A DNA stretch of 53,027 nt from Prosthecobacter debontii. GTDB lineage: Bacteria > Verrucomicrobiota > Verrucomicrobiia > Verrucomicrobiales > Verrucomicrobiaceae. The notes beneath the pieces are model-generated. The model saw only the letters and a list, made by a program, of their open reading frames with translations. It was not told the DNA's origin and searched no databases. The position numbers and the translations under genes were made by a program. The DNA is taken from the NCBI GenBank assembly GCA_945860295.1, contig CAMAQH010000026.1, positions 1 to 53,027 on the forward strand, given 5' to 3'. Positions 1 through 7,818 of this stretch are shown here, one piece after another. How positions within the stretch are numbered: the stretch's first letter is position 1; each line of letters starts with the position of its first letter.

Positions 1-270
1 CAAGGCAACCAAGGTGACCAGGGGCCGCAGGGAAATCCAGGAGAAGCCGGTGGTCCACCAGGGCCGCAGGGTCCCACTGGAGCAGATGGTGCCCAGGGAC
101 CGCCTGGAGAAGTGACGAGCGCGGCCCTAGCGGGTGCGATCAGTGGCACAAGCAGCAACTCGAATTCCGTAGCGACGCTCAATCTCGTGGTGAGTGATCC
201 ACCGACTCAGGCGGAGATGCAGCAGGTGGTGAATAAGCTCGATGAGCTGGTCACGGCGCTGCGGAGGTGA
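1..270 (+). CDS. collagen-like repeat protein, C-terminal part
   Basis: The gene is open from the first base and stops at TGA 268-270, so only the last 89 residues are visible. The first 37 or so are Gly-X-Y collagen-like triplets (GDQGPQGNPGEAGG, then GPQGPTGADGAQGPPGE). A short Ser/Thr/Asn-rich linker follows, then a C-terminal helix with heptad-like character (QAEMQQVVNKLDELVTAL) that could act as a trimerisation segment. Bacterial collagen-like proteins are usually surface or secreted. The N-terminal signal and anchor lie outside the window, so location is inferred. The frame is certain; the precise role is not. Confidence 0.8.
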   Translation, partial: QGNQGDQGPQGNPGEAGGPPGPQGPTGADGAQGPPGEVTSAALAGAISGTSSNSNSVATLNLVVSDPPTQAEMQQVVNKLDELVTALRR

Positions 271-376
271 TCTCCCTGAATACTTTCAACCCCAGCGACG
301 GGCTCCATTTTCCACAAAATTCAGGCTTTCCTAAATCCTCGTAGCCCTTAGGCTCTGCTCCGTGATTTCACAACGC

Positions 377-1249
377 ATGTACCTCAGCATCTGGTTTGGC
401 ATCCTCATGGGCAGCGCTGGCTGCTCCTCCACTAATAAGCAATCCTCTGACACACACCTGACAGAGGGCAGAAGGGCAACCCTGGTCGAGGACGCTTTCT
501 TCCAGAATAATCCGCTGGCTAGGAGGCTGATCAACCCATCCTCCATGCCAAATGTGCCGCCAGCCGGGGCCAGGGTCAGCTACTCCCAGGTGAACATCAC
601 CCAACCGGTGCTGGCGATGACTTTCGACGACGGCCCACACCCGACGCTGACGCCTAAGCTGCTGGACATTCTGAAGGAGCGGAACATCAAGTGTACTTTT
701 TTTGTGGTCGGTAGGAATGCCAAGCTGTACCCAAAAATCATTCAGCGCATACTCGCTGAGGGGCATGAGATCGGGAATCATACTTGGACGCATTGCAGCC
801 TGACCAGTCGCTCTGACGCGCAGATCCGCTCGGAACTCCAGCAGAGTGAGGATGCGCTGTTCGCTGTCGCAAATTACCGTCCGCATCTCATCCGCCCGCC
901 CTATGGAGCGATCAATACACGGGTGAAGCAGATGATGTTCACTGAGTTTGGCTACTCGACGATCATGTGGTCGGTGGACCCGCAGGACTGGCGCAGACCG
1001 GGTGCGTCTGTTGTCACAAGCCGACTGGTTAGTGGTGCGCGTCCAGGTTCCATCATGCTGGCTCATGACATCCACCCGCCGACCATTCAGGCCATGCCTT
1101 CGATGTTTGATCAACTGCTGGCCAAGGGGTACCAGTTTGTCACTGTCAGCCAGCTTTTAAACGTGGAGAAGGCTTACATGCCCGTGGGCGTCGTCATCCG
1201 TCCGGCAGTGCCGGTGGATGATAAAGATCCGACTCCACTGCCGCAGTGA
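377..1249 (+). CDS. polysaccharide deacetylase (NodB domain) lipoprotein
   Basis: This is a carbohydrate esterase family 4 enzyme of 290 residues. The NodB motifs are in order: TFDDGP (about 82-87, with the catalytic and metal Asp), the metal-binding HTWTH within HEIGNHTWTH (about 130-139), RPPYG (about 173-177), a VDPQDW segment and a late LAHDIH. Such enzymes remove N- or O-acetyl groups from peptidoglycan, chitin-like or exopolysaccharide chains outside the cytoplasm. ATG 377 is preferred over GTG 362 because it gives a compact signal peptide ending in a lipobox-like SAGC, which suggests a lipid anchor. The substrate cannot be told from sequence. It is followed 120 bp later by the dynamin-like gene. 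Confidence 0.88.
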   Translation: MYLSIWFGILMGSAGCSSTNKQSSDTHLTEGRRATLVEDAFFQNNPLARRLINPSSMPNVPPAGARVSYSQVNITQPVLAMTFDDGPHPTLTPKLLDILKERNIKCTFFVVGRNAKLYPKIIQRILAEGHEIGNHTWTHCSLTSRSDAQIRSELQQSEDALFAVANYRPHLIRPPYGAINTRVKQMMFTEFGYSTIMWSVDPQDWRRPGASVVTSRLVSGARPGSIMLAHDIHPPTIQAMPSMFDQLLAKGYQFVTVSQLLNVEKAYMPVGVVIRPAVPVDDKDPTPLPQ

Positions 1250-1369
1250 TCAGAAAAGGATAGGGGGTGAAGGGATGAACGTTCTAACAAGACGCGAACA
1301 CTCGTGTGATAGTTGGCAGAATCAGGCCCCTTATTCATCCTTGATCCTTCATCCTTTATCTTTTCCCCC

Positions 1370-3124
1370 ATGATCGGCGATACCTACTTCCACTTGCGCA
1401 CGCAGCTCGATGCCGAGCTGGCGAAGCTGGGTGTGGTGCTGCGTGATCTAGGTGAGGATGGCGAGTCCATAGCGATCGTGGATAACTTGGCGGCTAGCCT
1501 CAAAGAGCCCTTCGTTTTTGTCGTGGTGGGTGAGGTGAATGTGGGCAAGTCCACCTTCCTGAATGCGCTGTTTGGTCAGGACTTCTCCCGCACGGGCGTG
1601 ATGCCAACGACGGGAAAGATCCTGTTCTTTAAACACGGCCCCGAGCACCTAGTAACACCGATCACAGCGACACTTGATGAAGTTCAGGTGCCTGCGGAGT
1701 TCCTGCGTGATTTCCACATCGTTGATACACCGGGCACAAACTCCATCGAGAACGAGCATCAGGAGATTACTGAGCGCTTTGTGCCAGTCTCAGATCTCGT
1801 GATCTTTGTCTTCAGCGCCATGAATCCCTGGGGGGCCAGCGCTTGGCAGTTCTTGGATAAAGTACACAAGCACTGGATGCGCAATGTGATCTTTGTGATC
1901 CAGCAGTCTGATCTGCGCAGCCCAGAGGAAATGAAAGTGATCATCGACTACATGGGCCAGCTCATACGGCAGCGCTATGGCCGGGACTTTCCGATCTTTC
2001 CGGTCTCGGCGAAGAAGGCTTACCTTGCGCGCAGCTCCGGTGTTGACCGTAAAAGGCTGATGCAAGAGAGCGGCTTTCATGGCTTGGAGGATCACATCTC
2101 TATACTCGTCGGGCAGAGCACCACGCGGCTGAATAAGCTCAGCAGCGCCATCCGGATCGCCAAGCAATTGCTGGCGCATCTCAACGAGCGCATCAGTGCC
2201 ACGGCACGCCATGCGCAGCTTGCGGCAGCACTTGTGCAGGAGCTACAGACGGAGCGTGAGATGCAGGTGGATCGCACGTTGAAAAAAGTCCTGCCTGCGC
2301 TGGATGCCACGGAGCGTGACTATTATGAATCCAGCCTGCGTGTGGCGGGACTCGCGGATGATGCACTGACCACCAAGCAAGCTTTTACCAAAGCTGACCC
2401 CGAAGAGGCTGCGCCCACATCCGGTAATAAAGCGCAGAGTCTGGATCATCGTTTGTTTCAGTATCTGCAGCAACGCAGCGGAGATCGCTGGCGTCATATG
2501 GGCATCATTATGGAGGAGGATTATCTCCAGTATGAGCGCTTCATCCATGCTCAGGGGCGCGGCAGTTTTTTCCCGGCGGATGATAAGCTGCCCACAGAAA
2601 GTGATACGGAGATCCGCCGCCTTTTCAGCACGCACATTGACAGTACGATCCGGCGCTTTGTGTTAGGCCTGAAGTTGGATGAAGCCATCGAGCCAGGCCT
2701 GCTCGTCGCGCGCCGTCGTGCGCGCTGGGTGCCATGGCTGGCGCTGCCGGCTGTTCTTGGGATTGCTGGTGGTTGGTTTTTTGAGGGGCCACTTGGAGCA
2801 GTCATCGCTGCGGCAGGCGGACTTCTGCTCTTAGGTGTCGCTTTCCTAATCACTCACGCTGCGCTGAATACCGCCCGCCGCACGCTGATCGAACGCTTAG
2901 AAAGTTCTGCCAAACCCCTGCGCGAAATGTTGATCGAACAAGTGCGTCTGGATGTGGAGACGCTCTTCAGCCGATTCCTGCCGATCCTCGGCCCAGCCCA
3001 GGTGAATGCCGCCGCGCGTGAGCAGCAGATGCGCGTGCAGACCGAGCGCCTGCGCTTGATGAGTGAGGCTATGGACGTCGTCGAGCGGGAGCTAGCTACT
3101 GAGAAGTTTTCAATGCTTCAGTAG
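1370..3124 (+). CDS. dynamin-like GTPase with C-terminal membrane hairpin
   Basis: The protein has 584 residues. The N-terminal GTPase domain has G1 GEVNVGKST (about 54-62), a conserved Thr region (MPTTGK) for G2, and G3 DTPGTNS (about 119-125). The G4 site reads QQSD instead of the usual N/TKxD. A helical stalk-like middle region follows, then two adjacent hydrophobic segments (about 452-497) and a basic, helical C-terminus. This is the layout of bacterial dynamin-like proteins, which bind and remodel membranes; the precise process is unknown. ATG 1370 is chosen because the sequence before it (1320-1369) is a pyrimidine-rich TTCATCC-type repeat. The 3' end overlaps the converging hydrolase gene by 15 bp. 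Confidence 0.82.
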   Translation: MIGDTYFHLRTQLDAELAKLGVVLRDLGEDGESIAIVDNLAASLKEPFVFVVVGEVNVGKSTFLNALFGQDFSRTGVMPTTGKILFFKHGPEHLVTPITATLDEVQVPAEFLRDFHIVDTPGTNSIENEHQEITERFVPVSDLVIFVFSAMNPWGASAWQFLDKVHKHWMRNVIFVIQQSDLRSPEEMKVIIDYMGQLIRQRYGRDFPIFPVSAKKAYLARSSGVDRKRLMQESGFHGLEDHISILVGQSTTRLNKLSSAIRIAKQLLAHLNERISATARHAQLAAALVQELQTEREMQVDRTLKKVLPALDATERDYYESSLRVAGLADDALTTKQAFTKADPEEAAPTSGNKAQSLDHRLFQYLQQRSGDRWRHMGIIMEEDYLQYERFIHAQGRGSFFPADDKLPTESDTEIRRLFSTHIDSTIRRFVLGLKLDEAIEPGLLVARRRARWVPWLALPAVLGIAGGWFFEGPLGAVIAAAGGLLLLGVAFLITHAALNTARRTLIERLESSAKPLREMLIEQVRLDVETLFSRFLPILGPAQVNAAAREQQMRVQTERLRLMSEAMDVVERELATEKFSMLQ

Positions 3125-3913
3125 CCACTCCAATGAGCGGGGATTGAAGTCAGCGAGGCATTCCCAATGGAAGGCGTGACCGGCGTTGTCGTAGAGGTGC
3201 AGGTCCGCGCCAGGGATGGCGGCGGCGACTTCCTCACCCATCCAACGCGGAGTGAAGGTGTCGTCTTTACCGCCGATGACGAGGGTCGGGCACTTCACGT
3301 TTTTGAGTTCACTGATCGTGTTGTGCGTGATTGCAGCGGCGCTTTGTGCCTCTGTGGCATGCAGCGGCTGCGGTGCTGAGTTGGTGGCGGCGTCTTTGAG
3401 TCCCTGCTGCATGTTGTTCCAGCAGTCATCGTTATCGAACCACGGCTTGGTGAAGATGAGCATCTGAATCCACTGCATGAAATCTTCCGGGCGCATCGTC
3501 GCCTTGGCCTTCATCAGGTGCTGCCAGGTGTAGAGTCCGAAGCGATCCTGACGCGCCCAAGTACACATGAGGATCATGCTCTTCACTTTCTCCGGGTGAC
3601 GCAAAGCAAGCTGCTGGGCGATGACGCTGCCGAGTGAGCAACCGACGACGCGTGCCTGCTTGATGCCGAGCTGGTCCATAAGTCCGGCGTAATCGTCCGC
3701 CATCATCGCGCTGGTGTAGGGGCCTTCCGGTTTGTCAGTCAGACCGACGCCGCGATTGTCACCGAGAATGCAGCGGAAATGCTTCGACCACTCAGCTGCA
3801 TGAGCCTCCCAGACGCCACCTGGAGCGGTGACGCCCATGATGCAGATCAGCGGATCACCGCTGCCGCGTTCTTCGTAAAACATCTGGATTCCGTTGGTAG
3901 TGACGTGAGGCAT
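3110..3913 (-). CDS. alpha/beta-fold hydrolase
   Basis: The protein has 267 residues and a full alpha/beta hydrolase signature. The nucleophile elbow is GCSLGS (Ser about 93), the acid is in GGKDD (about 215-218) and the catalytic His in GHAFHWE (about 246). The N-terminal segment MPHVTTNGIQMFYEERG is typical of the family, so ATG 3913 is used rather than upstream in-frame codons. No signal peptide is visible, so it is probably cytosolic. Members include esterases, C-C hydrolases and haloperoxidase-like enzymes, and the substrate cannot be assigned. It is the last gene of a minus-strand run and converges with the dynamin-like gene. Confidence 0.85.
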   Translation of the reverse strand: MPHVTTNGIQMFYEERGSGDPLICIMGVTAPGGVWEAHAAEWSKHFRCILGDNRGVGLTDKPEGPYTSAMMADDYAGLMDQLGIKQARVVGCSLGSVIAQQLALRHPEKVKSMILMCTWARQDRFGLYTWQHLMKAKATMRPEDFMQWIQMLIFTKPWFDNDDCWNNMQQGLKDAATNSAPQPLHATEAQSAAAITHNTISELKNVKCPTLVIGGKDDTFTPRWMGEEVAAAIPGADLHLYDNAGHAFHWECLADFNPRSLEWLLKH

Positions 3914-3996
3914 GATCGTGGTGGGGTTGGATTGAAAAAAATCGAGGGCCGCAAGTCCTAGCCAATGCGCCGGAACTTGCCAAGGAAAATGCACGC

Positions 3997-4680
3997 TTAT
4001 CCTTCAATCTGCGGCGGAGGCATCTCTGTCGGCTTGCTGCGGAAATCACCGCCGTAGAGATCAATCGCGCGTTTGGCGATGATGTCGATCATGGCGGGTT
4101 GCAAGGTGCGCGCCGCGACATTGGAGACAGCGACGCCTGCCCAGACCATCGGTGATTTATACTTCACCACCTGCCATACGGGCAGCAGGCGCTTGTACCA
4201 TTTACTCACTGTCTGCATTGATTCATGAGTGGCGATCTTGTGCGTCATTTCCCAAGTCTTCAACGCTGTGCTGGCACTCACATCCACCAGCCTGCCGATG
4301 GATCGCGTTTGCAGAAAGTCTGCCACATCAAGTGCAGCCAAATGCACGGCGCGTGAGAACTGGCCCAAGCCTGGCCCGAGCAGTGGGTCGGGGTGCGCGG
4401 GGTGATAAATCGCTGCGATCTCACGCACGAGTTTGGGGATCTCTTCGACCAGCGGCGGCAGCCATTCGGGATTGATGCGCTTCTGCCAGCGCAGCCGGTT
4501 TTTACAATCCTCCACCGCCTTCTTGGCCGCGATGTCTTTGGGGTTGTCCCCCAGCGCTGTGTAGTCTGCTACGGCCTCGCGTGCGGCTTTCAAATCCGCT
4601 ACAAATCTCAATGCCAGCCACAGCAGCCAAGTCGCCACCCCGCACACGAATCCGGCGGCGAAGGTGAGGAAGTAGAGCAT
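3997..4680 (-). CDS. hypothetical membrane-anchored protein
   Basis: The protein has 227 residues and I do not recognise its family. It opens with one strong hydrophobic segment (MLYFLTFAAGFVCGVATWLL) followed by a charged helical region with many Ala, Lys and Asp residues. A second weakly hydrophobic stretch (MVWAGVAVSNVAA) lies near the C-terminus, which ends Pro-rich. Start ATG 4680 is chosen because longer versions would read through palindromic repeat copy A. It lies downstream of the TrpG/PabA gene on the same strand. It probably faces the cytoplasm from a single N-terminal anchor. Confidence 0.65.
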   Translation of the reverse strand: MLYFLTFAAGFVCGVATWLLWLALRFVADLKAAREAVADYTALGDNPKDIAAKKAVEDCKNRLRWQKRINPEWLPPLVEEIPKLVREIAAIYHPAHPDPLLGPGLGQFSRAVHLAALDVADFLQTRSIGRLVDVSASTALKTWEMTHKIATHESMQTVSKWYKRLLPVWQVVKYKSPMVWAGVAVSNVAARTLQPAMIDIIAKRAIDLYGGDFRSKPTEMPPPQIEG

Positions 4681-4705
4681 GGGGATGTTTGCGATTGTTA
4701 GATGT

Positions 4706-4776
4706 GGTTGGCAATGGTTGGCGGTTGTTTTCAAACCATCGCAAACAACGGCTAACCAATGCAAACAACTGCCAAC
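4706..4776. repeat. intergenic palindromic repeat, copy A
   Basis: This imperfect inverted repeat of about 71 bp fills most of the gap between two minus-strand genes. The left arm reads GGTTGGC..GGTTGGCGGTTGTTT and the right arm is its approximate complement (AAACAACGGCTAACC.., AAACAACTGCCAAC). It contains AACCATCGCAAAC at 4734-4746, which differs by one base from a 13-mer shared exactly by copies B and C. Confidence 0.7.
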
Positions 4777-4783
4777 TTCTTCA

Positions 4784-5353
4784 TCACATTTCCAAGAAGT
4801 TCTTCAGCAGCTTCTTCCCGTCCTGCGTCAGGATCGCTTCAGGATGAAACTGGACGCCGTGGATGGGCAGTTCCTTGTGGCGCAGGCCCATGATTTCAGA
4901 TTCGTCATCGCTCGCCACGGCGGTGATCTCCAGGCAGTCCGGCAGTGTGTCACGCTTCACCAAAAGAGAATGATAACGTGTGGCGGTGAAAGGCTCGGGC
5001 ATAGCTTTGAACACAGATGTTCCATGATGCTGGATCAGCGAAGTTTTGCCATGCATGAGCCGCCCGGCGCGCACGACCTCTCCACCGAAAACGTAGCCGA
5101 TGCTCTGATGTCCAAGACATACACCCAGGGTCGGAATGCTCTGACCAAATTTGCGGATCACGTCACAGCTAATGCCCGCCTCCTTTGGCGTGCAGGGACC
5201 AGGGGAAATGCAGATGTGATCCGGCTTCAACTTCGCGATCTCTTCCAGCGTGATCTGATCGTTGCGATGGATCTGCATCTGCGCGCCCATCTCGCCAAAG
5301 TACTGGACGAGGTTGTAGGTAAAGGAGTCGTAGTTGTCGATGATCAGCAGCAT
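4784..5353 (-). CDS. glutamine amidotransferase of anthranilate/aminodeoxychorismate synthase
   Basis: This 189-residue class I glutaminase carries the triad Cys79 (GVCLGHQ), His170 and Glu172 (FHPE), plus the conserved N-terminal [14 protein letters not shown] and ISPGPC. It supplies ammonia to chorismate-using synthases. As TrpG it makes anthranilate for tryptophan; as PabA it makes aminodeoxychorismate for folate. No TrpE/PabB partner is encoded nearby, so the two roles cannot be separated, and one subunit may serve both as in other bacteria. It sits between radC and a membrane protein on the minus strand, with palindromic repeats in the gaps on both sides. Confidence 0.92.
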   Translation of the reverse strand: MLLIIDNYDSFTYNLVQYFGEMGAQMQIHRNDQITLEEIAKLKPDHICISPGPCTPKEAGISCDVIRKFGQSIPTLGVCLGHQSIGYVFGGEVVRAGRLMHGKTSLIQHHGTSVFKAMPEPFTATRYHSLLVKRDTLPDCLEITAVASDDESEIMGLRHKELPIHGVQFHPEAILTQDGKKLLKNFLEM

Positions 5354-5368
5354 GGCCTCGGAGTAAAA

Positions 5369-5460
5369 GTTGACGGTTGTTTAAAGTTGTTGAAGATGGT
5401 TGGCGATAGCTTCTGCAAACCACTGTAAACAACAGTTAACCATCGTAAACCACTGTAAAC
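5369..5460. repeat. intergenic palindromic repeat, copy B
   Basis: This is the second copy of the repeat, between radC and the TrpG/PabA gene. The left arm is GTTGACGGTTGTTT..GATGGTTGGCG. The right arm repeats AAACCACTGTAAAC twice with AACAGTTAACC between. The 13-mer AACCATCGTAAAC at 5438-5450 is identical to one in copy C. Confidence 0.7.
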
Positions 5461-5477
5461 GGCTTGCGACTGGCTTT

Positions 5478-6170
5478 TCACAGCAGCCCGCACTCCTTGA
5501 AGCTGAAATAGGGCTGTGAGCGGCCCTCGGCGGGCGTGCCGACGATGAGGTGATCGACGAAGACGATGTTGAACAGTTCGGCGGCATCTTTGAGGCGGCG
5601 CGTCAGGCGCTTATCGGCATCACTGGGTGCTGGGTCGCCGCTGGGGTGGTTGTGGACGAGGATGAAGGCGAATGCTTTGTGGGTGAGCACCTTTTGAATC
5701 ACCTCACGTGGATGAGCCATGGATTCGTTCAACGTGCCACGAAAAAGCTCTTCATGACGCATGAGGCAGAGTCGAGTATTCAAGAGCAGGATGCGGACAG
5801 ACTCATGATTGAGTGCCTGAAGTTCGGAGCCGATGTATTTGTAGGCCAGATCGGGGCTGTTCAGAGGCACCTCACGCGCCTCCTGCTGCACGGCGCGTCG
5901 GCCCAATTCAAAAGCAGCCGCAAGATGCGCCGCTTTCGCAGGCCCGAGTGCCTTCATCTTCACCAATTCAGCAGCCTCGATTCGAGATAGATTGCGGAGC
6001 GATCCCTGGTCATGCAAAAGACGCTGAGCCACTTGAATCGCATTCTCGCCTTTGATGCCCGTATTGATAAAGATGGCCAGCAATTCCGCATCCGACAGCA
6101 CTCCAGCTCCGAGCCGCAGCAGACGTTCACGCGGCCGGTCTTCTTCAGGAATGTCGTGGATGCGGGACAT
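5478..6170 (-). CDS. radC: RadC-family JAB/MPN domain protein
   Basis: The protein has 230 residues. The N-terminal part holds the UPF0758/helix-hairpin-helix region (RPRERLLRLGAGVLSDAELLAIF; KMKALGPAKAA). The C-terminal JAB metalloprotease fold has HNHPSGDP at about 173-180 and a following Asp (SDAD), the usual zinc ligand pattern. The family was once linked to DNA repair, but its true function is unsettled. Start ATG 6170 (MSRIHDIPEEDRP) is chosen because upstream extension would translate repeat copy C. It is the second gene of a minus-strand run after the rhodanese-like gene. Confidence 0.92.
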   Translation of the reverse strand: MSRIHDIPEEDRPRERLLRLGAGVLSDAELLAIFINTGIKGENAIQVAQRLLHDQGSLRNLSRIEAAELVKMKALGPAKAAHLAAAFELGRRAVQQEAREVPLNSPDLAYKYIGSELQALNHESVRILLLNTRLCLMRHEELFRGTLNESMAHPREVIQKVLTHKAFAFILVHNHPSGDPAPSDADKRLTRRLKDAAELFNIVFVDHLIVGTPAEGRSQPYFSFKECGLL

Positions 6171-6190
6171 GGGATGGGGAAGGGGAAGTG

Positions 6191-6256
6191 GATGGTTGGC
6201 GGTGGTTTGCAATGGCTTGACCAAATAACTGCAAACCATTGTCAACCATCGTAAAC
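6191..6256. repeat. intergenic palindromic repeat, copy C
   Basis: This third copy lies between the rhodanese-like gene and radC. The left arm GATGGTTGGCGGTGGTTTGC mirrors the right arm, whose complement reads GATGGTTGACAATGGTTTGC. That gives a hairpin of about 30 bp per arm with few mismatches. AACCATCGTAAAC at 6244-6256 matches copy B exactly. Confidence 0.7.
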
Positions 6257-6271
6257 AAAGGCCAGCTTCTT

Positions 6272-6862
6272 CTAAGCCTCTATCTCCACCCGATACCTCG
6301 GCAGAGTCGGATCGACTTCCTGACTGTAGGCATCGATGCCACCGGTAAGACATTTGATGTCAGTGAAACCGTGACCGATGAAGTAGGCCACGGCATCCAG
6401 CGCACGGCTGCCGGTGTGATCGTAGAGCACGATGGGCGTGGTCTTGTCCCAGTTTGAAAAAACATGCTGCACCAGCTCTTGCGTCATGAGTTGGGCACCA
6501 GGGATTTTTACCGCGTCATGCTCCTCACGAGTGCGCGCATCCAGGATTTGCAGCTTTGTTTCAATGCGTGCTAAATCGGCGAACTCACGTGGGCTGATCT
6601 GCAATTGCACATCCAGCGTGTGACTGTCCTGAATGTGCTGAATGACCTCTGTGACCGGGATGTTCTCATTGCGCGCACAGACTTCAGCCAGCGTCTCTGT
6701 GGGACTGAAGGCACAACTGCTGCACCCTCCGATGTGATAGCGGGCAAACAACGCACGCTGGGCACTGGGATAGCTTTGCAGCACCTGACCAAGCGTGGTT
6801 TCAGGCATCAACGGGGGAAGAACGGCGGTGGGCATGGCAGATGAATAACGCATGTGAACCAT
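6272..6862 (-). CDS. CxxC-domain/rhodanese-like fusion lacking the catalytic cysteine
   Basis: The protein has 196 residues counted from ATG 6862; ATGs at 6853 and 6835 are also possible. Residues about 20-80 form a small helical domain with GGCSSCAFSPTETL (Cys47, Cys50). This resembles DUF1858/ScdA-N-like domains in redox or iron-sulfur proteins. Residues about 88-190 are a rhodanese fold (ILDARTREEHDAVKIPGA). In the active-site loop, where CxxGxR is expected, the sequence is DHTGSR, so the sulfur-carrying Cys is Asp148. It is therefore unlikely to be a sulfurtransferase and may be a binding or regulatory domain. It is the first gene of the run towards radC and divergent from pssA. Confidence 0.8.
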   Translation of the reverse strand: MVHMRYSSAMPTAVLPPLMPETTLGQVLQSYPSAQRALFARYHIGGCSSCAFSPTETLAEVCARNENIPVTEVIQHIQDSHTLDVQLQISPREFADLARIETKLQILDARTREEHDAVKIPGAQLMTQELVQHVFSNWDKTTPIVLYDHTGSRALDAVAYFIGHGFTDIKCLTGGIDAYSQEVDPTLPRYRVEIEA

Positions 6863-6920
6863 GACGAAACAGTAAAGTTCAAGTGGGCAAGACGCGCGGA
6901 CACGCTAGAATTCCGCCCTC

Positions 6921-7796
6921 ATGCTCGAACGTGAACCTCGCATCTATGTGCTCCCCACGATGATGACGGCAGGAAATATCCTGTCCGGCTTCATCGCCAT
7001 TCTCCAGATTTTCAAAGGTCGTGAAGGTGAAGTCACCGTGCATTACTACTGGGCCATCATCGCCATCCTTGCCGCCTGCCTTTTTGATGTGCTCGACGGT
7101 TTCGTCGCGCGCATCGGTGGTCAGGAGTCGCCTTTTGGCATGCAACTCGACAGCATCGCCGACATCGTGAGTTTCGGCGTAGCGCCAGCACTTCTGGTGC
7201 ATGACATCGTGCTGAAGGACATCGAAAAACCAGCAGGGCTCGGCTGGCTGATCGCCTCAGGTTATCTCGTGTGCGGAGCTATGCGGCTAGCACGCTTTAA
7301 CTGCCTTTCTGCCACAGATGACAAGACCAGTGGCAAGCACTTCCGTGGCTGCCCCATACCAGCCGCCGCTGGCATCACCGCCTCACTCACTTTACTCATG
7401 CTCTGGCTTGATGAAGGCAACAAGGAGATCGGCCCCTGGAAGTATGGACTCGCCGCCCTCATGGTGATGCTCTCCTTTCTCATGATGAGCAATCTTGAAT
7501 ACCCGAGCTTCAAGTCCATCAACTGGCGCACCCGCCGCTCCCCGGCCTGGGTGCTCGTCTCCATCATCGTCGTCGCCTTCTCGGTTCAAAACTGGCAGTG
7601 GATGCCTTCGGTGCTGTTTGTTAGCTACCTGATCTATGGTCTCGTTCGCCCCTGGGTTTCACGCCGAGTGCGGCAGCAGATCGAGATCGAATACGAAGCG
7701 GCAGGCACACCCGAAGATCCCATCACCAGCGACCTATCGGAAACTTCAGAAAACAAAGATGCCGTGTTGCCAAAGGATGCGCCTTCGCGCATCTAG
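6921..7796 (+). CDS. pssA: CDP-diacylglycerol-serine O-phosphatidyltransferase
   Basis: This integral membrane enzyme of 291 residues has the exact CDP-alcohol phosphatidyltransferase motif DGxxARx8Gx3Dx3D, from Asp59 to Asp81. It is preceded by the PssA-type start RIYVLPTMMTAGNILSGF. It transfers phosphatidyl from CDP-diacylglycerol to serine, the step to phosphatidylserine and then phosphatidylethanolamine. Several hydrophobic helices fill the rest, and the C-terminal 40 residues are polar and acidic. No phosphatidylserine decarboxylase is adjacent. The GpgS-like gene follows after 22 bp and may be co-transcribed. Confidence 0.9.
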   Translation: MLEREPRIYVLPTMMTAGNILSGFIAILQIFKGREGEVTVHYYWAIIAILAACLFDVLDGFVARIGGQESPFGMQLDSIADIVSFGVAPALLVHDIVLKDIEKPAGLGWLIASGYLVCGAMRLARFNCLSATDDKTSGKHFRGCPIPAAAGITASLTLLMLWLDEGNKEIGPWKYGLAALMVMLSFLMMSNLEYPSFKSINWRTRRSPAWVLVSIIVVAFSVQNWQWMPSVLFVSYLIYGLVRPWVSRRVRQQIEIEYEAAGTPEDPITSDLSETSENKDAVLPKDAPSRI

Positions 7797-7818
7797 CGCA
7801 CCCTTTCCCCTATACTGA

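Noticed and set aside
368..1114. Long minus-strand frame opposite the deacetylase
   Set aside because: No domain, opposite to a gene with complete NodB motifs; a shadow frame.
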